Assembly: GCA_045640905.1 (NCBI GenBank)
Contig: JAZUFW010000058.1
Coordinates: 20,471-84,470 of the forward strand
Length of the DNA: 64,000 bases
Direction: 5' to 3'
Source: JAILLW01 sp045640905
GTDB taxonomy: Bacteria > Bacillota > Clostridia > Lachnospirales > Lachnospiraceae
Shown here: positions 15,976-24,616 of the stretch, piece by piece
Layout of the letters: every line of letters starts with the position of its first letter
How positions within the stretch are numbered: position 1 is the first letter of the stretch
Program-made: the position numbers and the translations under genes
The notes under the pieces: model-generated
What the model was told of the DNA's origin: nothing
What the model saw: only the letters and a program-made list of their open reading frames with translations
The model's database searches: none

Positions 15976-17443
15976 ACTGAAATCTCTTCCTTTACAGGCC
16001 AAAATAAGCGGCATATATATTATTTCGAGTATCATGGTGCTGATAGTCAGCATCTTGCTGATTTACGGTATGAATGCCATGTCTGTGGAAATGGATATGG
16101 CCTATCAGGATAACCGACGACTGAACGAATTGTCGGAAAGCCTTAATACCGTTCAGAATTCAATGACAGAGTACTTAAGTTATAAAACTTCTGATGCTTT
16201 GGAAAATTATTATATATCGGATCAGGCGTTCAACGAGCAGATAGAAGAACTGTCTTCGGATATTTCGGATGATAAATATGCTTCGATGGAACGAAGTATT
16301 AAGAACATGTCACTTGATTACCTGGACAAGGTTTCAATGACCATTGAGGCAAAGCGAGGCCGTAATGTTGAAAAGTACAGAACGAATTACGAGGCGGCCA
16401 CCAAGCTTTATAATTATATAGGAACATATATAGTCAGCCTGAACGAGGAGCAGTTCGCATCAAACTCCGTAAAATACTCGGAAATCCTCAATTCTTTCAA
16501 GCGATTTGAAATCATCGGCGTGCTGGTTATTACCATAGTAATTGTCAGCAATATCATCATGATTATCTCAATAGCGGGAGCTTTGATAAAGCCGCTTCGC
16601 GATTTGTCGGTTTCGGCAGAAGAAATAGCTGACGGTAATTTTGACATTGATCCTCCCGAGAGTAAATCCACTGATGAAATCGGTGTTTTGACCAAAGCCT
16701 TTAACAAGATGGTCATCAGCATCAGAGAGTATATCAATCGCCTAAAGGAAAGTATGGAAAAAGAAAGATCCATGCAGGAAAAGGAACTTATGATGGAAAC
16801 CCATCTTAAGGATGCACAGTTAAAATACCTGCAGGCGCAGATTAACCCGCATTTTCTTTTTAATACGCTGAACGCAGGAGCCCAATTGGCTATGATGGAA
16901 GGCGCAGACAGAACATATGAATATGTTCAGACTGTGGCGGATTTCTTCAGATATAACGTTAAAAAGCAGAATAATGAAGTGACGGTGCGGGAAGAAATCG
17001 AATTAATCGATAACTACATTGAAATTCTGAATGTACGTTTCTCGGGCGATATTCATTACAGCAAACAGATTGATGAAAGATTATTGAATACATCGATGCC
17101 AAGTATGATTCTGCAGCCTATTGTCGAAAACTCCGTCAATCACGGAATACGTGAAATGGGAGATAAAGGACAGATTAATTTGAAAGTTTATCGCGAAGAT
17201 GACTTGGTAAAGATATCCATAAAGGATAATGGAAAAGGTATGACGGAGGACGATATAGACAGAGTGTTAAACGGTACCTGGAAATATGAGGAACAAAAGT
17301 CGGATTCAAACGGTATAGGTATGGATAATGTTATTGCCCGATTGAAACTCCATGCCGGGAACGATAAAGTCATTTCAATATTCAGTGAAGGACTCGGTAA
17401 GGGAACGGAAGTAGTATTGTCTTTGCCGTATATAAAGGAGTAA
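15968..17443 (+). CDS. Sensor histidine kinase, YesM family
   Basis: A 491-residue membrane kinase: transmembrane segment at about 14-37, an extracellular helical sensor region (38-178), a second membrane segment (about 179-205), a HAMP linker with IADGNFDIDPP, then the His_kinase domain. AQINPHFLFNTLNAG contains the phosphorylated His295, and the ATP-binding part shows QPIVENSVNHGI and IKDNGKGM. AAGGAGGAA precedes ATG 15968. It is paired with the upstream binding protein as sensor and the downstream AraC-type regulator as output, an arrangement known for control of polysaccharide and sugar uptake genes in clostridia. Confidence 0.93.
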   Translation: MNRLKSLPLQAKISGIYIISSIMVLIVSILLIYGMNAMSVEMDMAYQDNRRLNELSESLNTVQNSMTEYLSYKTSDALENYYISDQAFNEQIEELSSDISDDKYASMERSIKNMSLDYLDKVSMTIEAKRGRNVEKYRTNYEAATKLYNYIGTYIVSLNEEQFASNSVKYSEILNSFKRFEIIGVLVITIVIVSNIIMIISIAGALIKPLRDLSVSAEEIADGNFDIDPPESKSTDEIGVLTKAFNKMVISIREYINRLKESMEKERSMQEKELMMETHLKDAQLKYLQAQINPHFLFNTLNAGAQLAMMEGADRTYEYVQTVADFFRYNVKKQNNEVTVREEIELIDNYIEILNVRFSGDIHYSKQIDERLLNTSMPSMILQPIVENSVNHGIREMGDKGQINLKVYREDDLVKISIKDNGKGMTEDDIDRVLNGTWKYEEQKSDSNGIGMDNVIARLKLHAGNDKVISIFSEGLGKGTEVVLSLPYIKE

Positions 17444-17447
17444 TCGC

Positions 17448-19040
17448 ATGTACAGGATTATGCTCGCAGATGACGAAGGAATTGTTATCGATTCCATGAA
17501 ATTCATTATAGAAAAAGAATTCGGAGATGAATGTGAGGTTCAGTTCGCAAAGACAGGCAGAAGCGTTATCGAACTGGCAGAAAATTTCAGACCGGACATA
17601 GCCATAATGGACATTCAAATGCCGGGAATCAATGGGATAGAGGCGATGAAGGAAATTCAGAAATTTTCAAAAAACACCGTCTTTATCGTAATGAGTGCAT
17701 ATGACAAATTCGATTATGCAAAGGAAGCCATAAAACTCGGAGTTCTGGAATATATAAATAAACCGATGGAACGCACCAAAGTGGTGGCGACCATCAAAAA
17801 GGCAATGGAAGTAATCGACTCCGAAAGAAAAAAGCGCTCGGAAAATCTGCTGATTAAGGAAAAACTCGAAACGGTTGAGCCTATTATCGAAAACGGTTTG
17901 ATATACAGTATTTTGCTTCGTGAAAAATACGATGATGATATTGATAATTATAAAACGGTTCTTTCAATTGATGCGGATTACGGCTATATGATTGCTGTGG
18001 TATGCGGAGATTCGCAGGAGGGTTCGCACATGACGAATGCAGTGGGTTCGTCCGTAAAAATCTCGATGAAGTATAACGAGATTCGAGAAGCCCTGAAGGA
18101 AACATATGATTGTAAGGTCGGAGCCGTAATGGCAAACAAAGTCGCCGTGTTTATTCCTTACGATAAAGAAAACATGGACTATAACGACAGAATCGCACTG
18201 ATAGAAAAAACGAGAGAACTTAACAGATATTTGCGTAAAAAAACAGATATCAGTTTCAGAATGGGAATCGGACGTGTTAAACCGCTTCATATGCTTAATG
18301 AGTCATATGACGATGCACTCAATGCACTGTCGGCATCAACAGGTTTAGTGGCACATGCGGAGGATTTGCCGATAGGATGCGAATACGGAGACGATTACCC
18401 GATTGATTATGAAAACGGATTATTCGAATCCGTTGAAAAGGGCCGATTGGATGAGGCTTTGTTTTTCGCTGACAAATTTGTGGACTGGATGTTCGATACA
18501 TTTCCGGAAAACATTAATTCAATCAGACTTAAAGTGCTGGAATTTGCCATGAGAGCGGAGAGCCTTGCTTATTTGAACGGTGGCATGATCTACGAATTCA
18601 GAGCCAGAGACAATTATCTGTCGGAAGTGATGAATATGTCTGCTTTGTCGGAGTTTCGCACCTGGTTCACTTCCAAAATCAGTACCTGTTGCCGTAATAT
18701 TCAAAGTAAACGTGACGAAAAGTCAAATGATGTAATAAAGAGTGTTAAAGATTATATCAATGAGAATTTTTCAAAGGATATTTCACTTGATGACGCATCA
18801 AGAATTGTCGGCATTTCTCCTTACTATTTCAGCAAGATTTTTAAGGAAGAAACGGGCGAAAACTTTATCGAATACCTGACAGCTGTCAGAATAGAAAAAG
18901 CAAAGGAACTGCTGAGCAATTCGAAACTATCAATGAAAGAGATATGTCAGATGTGCGGTTATTCCGATCCCAATTATTTCAGCAGAACCTTTAAAAAGAA
19001 TGTCGGGGTAACACCTACGGAGTATAAGGACAATAATTAG
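17448..19040 (+). CDS. AraC-type response regulator, YesN family
   Basis: A 530-residue response regulator. The receiver domain (1-120) has the acidic pair near residue 8-9 (LADDEG), the phosphoacceptor Asp55 in IAIMDIQMPG, and the Lys in INKPME. A 300-residue middle region has GGDEF-like remnants (FRMGIGRVKPLHML) but no catalytic motif. The last 100 residues are two AraC helix-turn-helix units: ISLDDASRIVGISPYYFSKI and MKEICQMCGYSDPNYFSRTF, ending in GVTPTEYKD. It starts four bases after the kinase stop, so they are translated together. The likely targets are the binding protein and transporter genes that follow. Confidence 0.93.
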   Translation: MYRIMLADDEGIVIDSMKFIIEKEFGDECEVQFAKTGRSVIELAENFRPDIAIMDIQMPGINGIEAMKEIQKFSKNTVFIVMSAYDKFDYAKEAIKLGVLEYINKPMERTKVVATIKKAMEVIDSERKKRSENLLIKEKLETVEPIIENGLIYSILLREKYDDDIDNYKTVLSIDADYGYMIAVVCGDSQEGSHMTNAVGSSVKISMKYNEIREALKETYDCKVGAVMANKVAVFIPYDKENMDYNDRIALIEKTRELNRYLRKKTDISFRMGIGRVKPLHMLNESYDDALNALSASTGLVAHAEDLPIGCEYGDDYPIDYENGLFESVEKGRLDEALFFADKFVDWMFDTFPENINSIRLKVLEFAMRAESLAYLNGGMIYEFRARDNYLSEVMNMSALSEFRTWFTSKISTCCRNIQSKRDEKSNDVIKSVKDYINENFSKDISLDDASRIVGISPYYFSKIFKEETGENFIEYLTAVRIEKAKELLSNSKLSMKEICQMCGYSDPNYFSRTFKKNVGVTPTEYKDNN

Positions 19041-19057
19041 CGGTAAAGGTATACGGA

Positions 19058-20104
19058 ATGAAAAGATTAATAAAATCGATAGGATTGCTACTTTTAATCG
19101 GAGCAATTTTTCTGACAGGCTGTCAAAACACCAAAGAGCAGAAAATTGCATCGGCCGATAAAGTGGAAAACAAACTTCAGATAGGAATGAGTTTTGATTC
19201 TTTCATTATAGAAAGATGGCAGCGTGACAGAGATATCTTTGTTTCTGCCGCCAAAGAACTCGGCGCGGAGGTTAATGTTCAAAATGCGAATGGTGATGTG
19301 AATGCGCAGATAGATCAGATAGACTATTTTATCAAAAAGGGAATGGATGTAATCGTAATAGTCTGTATTGACTCCGATGCTTTGTCCAATTCGGTAAAGA
19401 AAGCAAAAGATGCCGGAATCAAAGTCATTGCGTATGACAGATTGATTAATAATGCGGATATTGATCTTTATATTACCTTTGACAACGAGATGGTAGGATC
19501 CCTGATGGGCATGAGCCTTATCCAAAGCGGTATTGAGAACGGTAAAGTAATCGAAATAGGCGGCTCACTGACCGATAATAATGTTTCAATGGTTGAGAAC
19601 GGATTTAATAAGGTAATGGCCGATAATAATATAGAAGTTTTGGATACCACGCATTGTGACGGCTGGAAAGCTGAAATAGCCGGAGAATACGTATATGAGA
19701 ATCTGGGACTGGTGGAACAGGCAGATGCCATTATGTGCGGTAATGATGATATTGCCACCGAAGTGGTCAGAACACTGTCCGAAAACCGTATTGCGGGTAA
19801 TGTGTTGGTAACAGGTCAGGATGCGGATTTGTCCGCATGCCAGAGAATTGTGGAAGGAACGCAGCTGATGACGGTGTATAAGCCCGTTGAAAAACTGGCA
19901 ACCAGAGCGGCCCAGTGTGCTGTTGCCATGGCGAAGGGCGAGAATCTTGAAGGTGATGACGTTACGACAATGCAAAGCGGAAATTATTCGTTTCCATATC
20001 TGGGACTTGAACCGGTGTGCGTAACAAAAGAAAACATGGATGAAGTAATAATCGGCAGCGGATTCCACCTGAAAGAAGAAGTTTATTTGAATGTGACAAA
20101 ATAA
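19058..20104 (+). CDS. Sugar ABC transporter substrate-binding lipoprotein, XylF-like
   Basis: A 348-residue lipoprotein: lipobox LTGC with the modified Cys22, then a two-lobed sugar-binding fold. LQIGMSFDSFIIERWQRDRD is the classic first strand and aromatic-Arg binding segment of xylose-type binding proteins. VIVIVCIDSDALSNSV, KVIAYDRLI and VLVTGQDADLSACQRI follow. It ends 183 bases before a second, related binding protein and is separated from it by a terminator hairpin, so it belongs to the sensor operon rather than to the transporter. It could therefore feed the kinase sensor or share the downstream transporter. Likely ligand: a pentose or another aldose, inferred from the family only. 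Confidence 0.88.
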   Translation: MKRLIKSIGLLLLIGAIFLTGCQNTKEQKIASADKVENKLQIGMSFDSFIIERWQRDRDIFVSAAKELGAEVNVQNANGDVNAQIDQIDYFIKKGMDVIVIVCIDSDALSNSVKKAKDAGIKVIAYDRLINNADIDLYITFDNEMVGSLMGMSLIQSGIENGKVIEIGGSLTDNNVSMVENGFNKVMADNNIEVLDTTHCDGWKAEIAGEYVYENLGLVEQADAIMCGNDDIATEVVRTLSENRIAGNVLVTGQDADLSACQRIVEGTQLMTVYKPVEKLATRAAQCAVAMAKGENLEGDDVTTMQSGNYSFPYLGLEPVCVTKENMDEVIIGSGFHLKEEVYLNVTK

Positions 20105-20123
20105 CTTTTCTAGACATTATTGC

Positions 20124-20169
20124 AAAAAGTTGTGCAGCATGACAAAAAAATGCTAGCACAACTTTTTTT
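20124..20169 (+). terminator. Terminator after the sensor operon
   Basis: AAAAAGTTGTGC pairs with GCACAACTTTTT, with an inner GCAT/ATGC pairing, and ends in seven T. It closes the operon that runs from the acylation genes or the sensor gene to 20104. Confidence 0.8.
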
Positions 20170-20286
20170 ATTATTTCCGCGAAGTCGAAAAAATGAAGAA
20201 TGTCGTAAATTATTCCTATTTTATTTGTGATAGAGTCTAACTTGTAAAGCAAAACACTTCAATTTCATATGGGAGGTAAAAAAGAA

Positions 20287-21408
20287 ATGAAGAGAAAATT
20301 TTTATGTATTGCACTTGTAGTTGCAATGATCGCATCTTTATTGCTTACAGGATGCGGCGGATCAGGTTCAGGTAAGAAAAAGGTTGGTATCTCAATGCCC
20401 ACTAAGTCTCTTGAGAGATGGAACCGTGATGGTTCATACCTTAAGGAACAGTTCGAAGCAAAGGGATTCGAAGTTGAACTTACTTACTCTGATAACAACA
20501 ACGACCAGCAGAACAACGATATCGCTAATATGTTAGCTGACAAGGTTGACGTACTTATCGTAGCTGCTATTGATGGTGAAGCTCTTGCTCAGACACTTGC
20601 TGATGCTAAGGCTCAGAACGTTCCCGTTATCGCTTATGACCGTATGATTACTAACTCTGATGCAGTTAACTACTACGTATCATTCGATAACTACACAGTT
20701 GGTGTTCTCCAGGCTCAGTACGTTATCAACGCATTAGGTCTTGACAGCGCAGCAGGTCCTTTCAACATTGAGTTCACAGCAGGTGATCCCGCTGATAACA
20801 ATGCCGGATACTTCTTCAACGGTGCTTATGACACATTAAAGCCTTACCTTGATAACGGCACATTGGTTATTCCTTCAGGAAAGAACACATTTGAACAGGT
20901 TGCTACATTGTCTTGGGCTACAGATACAGCTTTGGAAAACTTCCAGAACACTCTTGCTTCTTACTACGGAGACGGAACAGTATTAGACATCGCTCTTTGC
21001 TCTAACGACTCTACAGCTCTTGGTGTTGCTCAGGCTATTACATCTGACTACGCAGGATCAAACGCTCCTATCGTTACAGGTCAGGATGGTGATATCGCTA
21101 ACTTAAAGAACATCGTTGACGGTGTACAGACAATGACAGTTTACAAGAACGTTGCTGATGAAGCAGGCGTTACATTAGTTCTTGCAGAAGCTCTCCTTAA
21201 CGGTGATACAATTGATGCTTCTTTGTGCGATAAGTTCTCTGCAGAAGCAGCTTACAACACAACAGATTACTCTAACGGTACAAACGCTGTTACATCATAC
21301 CTCTTGGTTCCTTACTCAATCGACAAGGCTAACTTACAGCTCCTCGTTGATACAGGAAACTACAAGTGGGATGCTGACAACAAGTATCTTGAATCTACAG
21401 CTAACTAA
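20287..21408 (+). CDS. Sugar ABC transporter substrate-binding lipoprotein, ChvE-like
   Basis: A 373-residue lipoprotein with signal peptide and lipobox LTGC (Cys23), a short Gly/Ser linker, then the ChvE-type fold: KVGISMPTKSLERWNRDGSY, DVLIVAAIDGEALAQTL, PVIAYDRMITNSDAVNYYVS, IALCSNDSTALGVAQAI, and APIVTGQDGD. This is the main binding protein for the transporter encoded after it. GGGAGGT sits before the ATG at 20287. Codon choice differs from the neighbours: many GCT, TCT, CTT and AAC codons and few rare ones, as expected for a very highly expressed gene. A terminator follows, so the downstream ATPase and permease get less transcript. Confidence 0.93.
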   Translation: MKRKFLCIALVVAMIASLLLTGCGGSGSGKKKVGISMPTKSLERWNRDGSYLKEQFEAKGFEVELTYSDNNNDQQNNDIANMLADKVDVLIVAAIDGEALAQTLADAKAQNVPVIAYDRMITNSDAVNYYVSFDNYTVGVLQAQYVINALGLDSAAGPFNIEFTAGDPADNNAGYFFNGAYDTLKPYLDNGTLVIPSGKNTFEQVATLSWATDTALENFQNTLASYYGDGTVLDIALCSNDSTALGVAQAITSDYAGSNAPIVTGQDGDIANLKNIVDGVQTMTVYKNVADEAGVTLVLAEALLNGDTIDASLCDKFSAEAAYNTTDYSNGTNAVTSYLLVPYSIDKANLQLLVDTGNYKWDADNKYLESTAN

Positions 21409-21441
21409 TAGCTCTTTTTACAGTAATTAATAATCAAATTA

Positions 21442-21476
21442 AAGAGGGCAGGGAAATGTCCCTGTCCTCTTTTTTA
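21442..21476 (+). terminator. Intra-operon terminator after the ChvE-like gene
   Basis: AAGAGGGCAGGG pairs with CCCTGTCCTCTT and ends in a T run, only 8-10 bases before the ribosome site of the ABC ATPase gene. It probably limits read-through so that the binding protein is made in excess over the membrane complex. Confidence 0.85.
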
Positions 21477-21493
21477 CGCAGGAGGTTAACACA

Positions 21494-23047
21494 TTGGCTG
21501 ATCATATTCTCGTGATGAAGAACATCACGAAAGAGTTCCCCGGTGTAAAAGCATTGGACAATGTTAACCTGGAAGTTGAACGTGGAGAGATTCATGCACT
21601 CGTCGGAGAAAACGGTGCAGGAAAATCGACACTGATGAACGTTCTTTCGGGAACATATCCGTATGGAAGTTATACCGGCGATATTATTTACAATGGTGAA
21701 GAATGTCAATTTAATACTTTAAGGGACAGTGAAGAAAGAGGAATTGTTATTATTCACCAGGAACTGGCACTTATTCCTGAATTGTCTATCGGTGAGAATA
21801 TGTTCCTTGGCAATGAGCGCAAGGGCAAAATGGGAATCGACTGGGATCGCACTTATCATGAAGCCAGAGAGCACATGAACCAGGTTGGTCTTAAAGACGA
21901 TGAACACACCTTAATCAAAGATATAGGTACCGGTAAACAGCAGTTGGTAGAAATTGCAAAAGCACTTTCAAAGAATGTTAAGCTGCTTATCCTGGATGAG
22001 CCTACATCTTCACTTAACGAAGAAGATTCCAAGATGTTACTTAATCTGCTTTTAGAGTTCAAAAAGCAGGGAATGACATCGATTATTATTTCACATAAAC
22101 TTAACGAGGTTGCTTATGTAGCCGACAGAATTACGGTTATCAGAGACGGTTCTACTATTGAAACCATTGATAACCAGTCACGTACGGTTGATGAAGACCG
22201 TATCATTAAGGGAATGGTTGGTCGTGAACTAACCGACCGTTATCCCTCAAGAGAACATCACATCCTTGACGAAATCGGAATGGAAGTCAAGAATTGGACC
22301 GTTCATCACCCCGTATATCAGGAAAAGATTGTTGACGACAACATTTCTTTCTATGTACGCAAAGGTGAAATAGTAGGTTTCTCCGGGCTTCAGGGTGCCG
22401 GCAGAACAGAACTTGCTATGTCAATTTTCGGTCATGCTTACGGCACAAACATTTCCGGACAGTTATTTATTAACGGAAAAGAAGTCCATGCAACGAATGA
22501 ACATCAGGCTATTGAAGCCGGATTGGCATACGTTACCGAAGACAGAAAAGGAAACGGATTAATCCTTCCGATGTCCATTGCCATCAATACTACAATGGCC
22601 CGCATGGACAAGGTTTGTGATAACGGCATAATTAATGTGGCAAAAGAGAATAAGGTTGCTGAGGAATACAAAGAAAAGCTTCGTACAAAGACTCCTTCCG
22701 TTCAACAGGAAGTAGGTAATTTGTCAGGCGGAAATCAGCAGAAGGTTTTATTGGCTAAATGGATGTTTGCCGATTCGGATGTACTTATTCTTGATGAACC
22801 CACACGAGGTATCGATGTAGGTGCTAAGTATGAAATATACTGCATCATGAATGATCTGGTTGCACAGGGTAAATCAGTTATTATGATTTCTTCGGAAATG
22901 CCCGAGATACTCGGTATGTGTGACAGAGTATATGTCATGAGCGAAGGAAAGATGGCTGCTGAGTTCGACGCTAAAGACGCTACTCAGGAAAAGATTATGG
23001 CCGCAATCCTTAAGAGTGAAAAAACGGAAGAGAATGGAGAGGAATAG
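21494..23047 (+). CDS. Sugar ABC transporter ATP-binding protein (GguA/MglA type)
   Basis: A 517-residue double ATPase that energises import of the sugar bound by the ChvE-like protein. The first half has Walker A GENGAGKS (38-45), a Walker B region LLILDEPTSSLN and the switch ISHKL. The second half has the usual degenerate Walker A (GLQGAGRTEL), a full signature LSGGNQQKVLLAKWM and LILDEPTRGIDVGAKYEIY. The start is TTG at 21494 with AGGAGG upstream. The permease follows two bases after its stop. Such two-domain ATPases with one permease are typical for monosaccharide import. Confidence 0.95.
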   Translation: MADHILVMKNITKEFPGVKALDNVNLEVERGEIHALVGENGAGKSTLMNVLSGTYPYGSYTGDIIYNGEECQFNTLRDSEERGIVIIHQELALIPELSIGENMFLGNERKGKMGIDWDRTYHEAREHMNQVGLKDDEHTLIKDIGTGKQQLVEIAKALSKNVKLLILDEPTSSLNEEDSKMLLNLLLEFKKQGMTSIIISHKLNEVAYVADRITVIRDGSTIETIDNQSRTVDEDRIIKGMVGRELTDRYPSREHHILDEIGMEVKNWTVHHPVYQEKIVDDNISFYVRKGEIVGFSGLQGAGRTELAMSIFGHAYGTNISGQLFINGKEVHATNEHQAIEAGLAYVTEDRKGNGLILPMSIAINTTMARMDKVCDNGIINVAKENKVAEEYKEKLRTKTPSVQQEVGNLSGGNQQKVLLAKWMFADSDVLILDEPTRGIDVGAKYEIYCIMNDLVAQGKSVIMISSEMPEILGMCDRVYVMSEGKMAAEFDAKDATQEKIMAAILKSEKTEENGEE

Positions 23048-23049
23048 TC

Positions 23050-24210
23050 ATGAAAGCAAAAGCATTTGTTAAAAAATATACCATGGTTATTGCCTTGGTT
23101 ATCGTGTTCATACTGTTTACGGCATTGACCGGCGGACGTCTTTTGTACGCACAGAACCTTTCGAACCTGTTACTTCAGAACTCTTACGTTCTGGTACTGG
23201 CATGCGGTATGCTTCTTTGTATACTTACCGGTGGTAACGTCGATCTTTCTGTCGGATCAACAGTATGTTTGGTCGGAGCTTTGGCTGCTCAGTTATTGGA
23301 CAAAACAGATATCAATGCAATATTCGTAATTATTATCTGCCTGTTGGCAGGTGCGGTAATCGGTGTCCTTCAGGGATATTTAATCGGTTACGTACATATA
23401 CCTCCTTTTATTTGTACATTGGCAGGTATGTTCTTATTCAGAGGTTTGGGTCGTGTATTTTTGAATTCAAAGACTGTTGCAGTAAGCAACGAATTGTTCT
23501 TAAAAATATTCTTCTCATATATAACAGTTCCCGGACTTGATGACGGAGATATTAAGATTTCCGCTATCATCCTCGGAGCAGCAGTTGCAATCGGACTTAT
23601 GGTTGCATTCTTCAATGCCAGAAATAAGAAAGCAAAGAAAGGATTCGCTGTTGAACCTTTCGGACCTGCTTTTGCAAAGCAGGCAGTTATAGTTGTTGTT
23701 ATTATGGCATACTGCATCATGCTTTCTCAGTATAAGGGCGTTTCAATTATGTTGTTATGGGTTATTGCCATTTGTGTAATCTATGCATTTATTACCAGCT
23801 CAACAGCATTCGGACGTTACTTCTACGCAGTAGGCGGAAACGAAAAAGCTACAAAGCTTTCAGGTATCGACACTCGTAAGGTTTACTTCATCGCATACGC
23901 TTCAATGTCATTCCTGGCAGGTCTTTCAGGACTTTTGATGGCAGCTCGTATCGGATCAATAAACGGTGATACAGGTACTTCTTTTGAAATGGATGCTATC
24001 GCGTCATGTTTCATCGGTGGTGCCAGCGCATACGGCGGTTCCGGAACGATTGCAGGTGTATGTATCGGTGCTATTTTCCTTGGCGTTATTAACCAGGGTA
24101 TGTCAATCATCGGTCTTGATAACAACTGGCAGTACGTAGTTAAAGGTATAGTATTGCTTGTGGCCGTTGTATTTGACGTAGTTTCAAATCACAAGACAGG
24201 TAAGTCTTAA
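23050..24210 (+). CDS. Sugar ABC transporter permease (GguB/MglC type)
   Basis: A 386-residue permease of the branched-chain/ribose family. About ten membrane segments are visible, including LACGMLLCILTGGNVDLSVG (about 56-75), the conserved start of the channel region. Later blocks are FGRYFYAVGGNEKATKLSGI and ASCFIGGASAYGGSGTIAG, both hallmarks of sugar permeases of this class. AGAGGA precedes the ATG, and only two bases separate it from the ATPase gene. With the ATPase at 21494 and the binding protein at 20287 it forms a complete importer. Confidence 0.94.
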   Translation: MKAKAFVKKYTMVIALVIVFILFTALTGGRLLYAQNLSNLLLQNSYVLVLACGMLLCILTGGNVDLSVGSTVCLVGALAAQLLDKTDINAIFVIIICLLAGAVIGVLQGYLIGYVHIPPFICTLAGMFLFRGLGRVFLNSKTVAVSNELFLKIFFSYITVPGLDDGDIKISAIILGAAVAIGLMVAFFNARNKKAKKGFAVEPFGPAFAKQAVIVVVIMAYCIMLSQYKGVSIMLLWVIAICVIYAFITSSTAFGRYFYAVGGNEKATKLSGIDTRKVYFIAYASMSFLAGLSGLLMAARIGSINGDTGTSFEMDAIASCFIGGASAYGGSGTIAGVCIGAIFLGVINQGMSIIGLDNNWQYVVKGIVLLVAVVFDVVSNHKTGKS

Positions 24211-24225
24211 AGAAAGAACGAATAT

Positions 24226-24453
24226 ATGGATGATTTACGCAGTAATCCCGTAATACATGGAATATTATTGATTCTGATCGGTGCCTATATGGCTTTTATG
24301 GGATACAAAATACATGACAATACGGTAAAGGGGTTATCGAATATGAGTATGCAGACGACCATGACGGTTATGATTTGTATGCTGATTGTCGGTGTTTTGA
24401 TTATTGGATACGGTGTATTCATATTGATTCGATCAAAGAAAAATAAAAAGTAA
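24226..24453 (+). CDS. Small two-pass membrane protein
   Basis: A 75-residue protein with two hydrophobic segments (about 9-24 and 45-69) and a basic tail KKNKK. It is fifteen bases after the permease stop and before the operon terminator, so it is co-transcribed with the transporter. I know no function for it; it could be an accessory subunit. The ribosome site (AAAGAAAG) is weak. Confidence 0.65.
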   Translation: MDDLRSNPVIHGILLILIGAYMAFMGYKIHDNTVKGLSNMSMQTTMTVMICMLIVGVLIIGYGVFILIRSKKNKK

Positions 24454-24490
24454 AGATCCTATTCCTTTAGTTGGGTTAATAAGACGCGGG

Positions 24491-24531
24491 AGAGATGTGT
24501 TCGACTGGACACATCTCTTTCTCGTTTTATG
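24491..24531 (+). terminator. Terminator of the sugar transporter operon
   Basis: AGAGATGTGT pairs with ACACATCTCT around an 8-base loop, followed by TTCTCGTTTT. It lies 38 bases after the last gene. Confidence 0.75.
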
Positions 24532-24602
24532 GAAGAGCCTTTTGGGGGGCGCGCTGATTGGGCAGCAAGAAAACGCGATATTTCTTTTTGTTGAAAAAGG
24601 TT

Positions 24603-24608
24603 TATAAT
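24603..24608 (+). promoter_or_regulatory. -10 element of the MATE gene, near-leaderless
   Basis: A perfect TATAAT ends eight bases before the ATG at 24617, with no ribosome site between. The -35 region is poor (T-rich). Transcription would start within one or two bases of the start codon. Confidence 0.5.
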
Positions 24609-24616
24609 ATGAGATT

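Noticed and set aside
17964..18290. Minus-strand frame of 108 codons inside the response regulator gene
   Set aside because: No ribosome site and the plus frame carries intact receiver and HTH domains.
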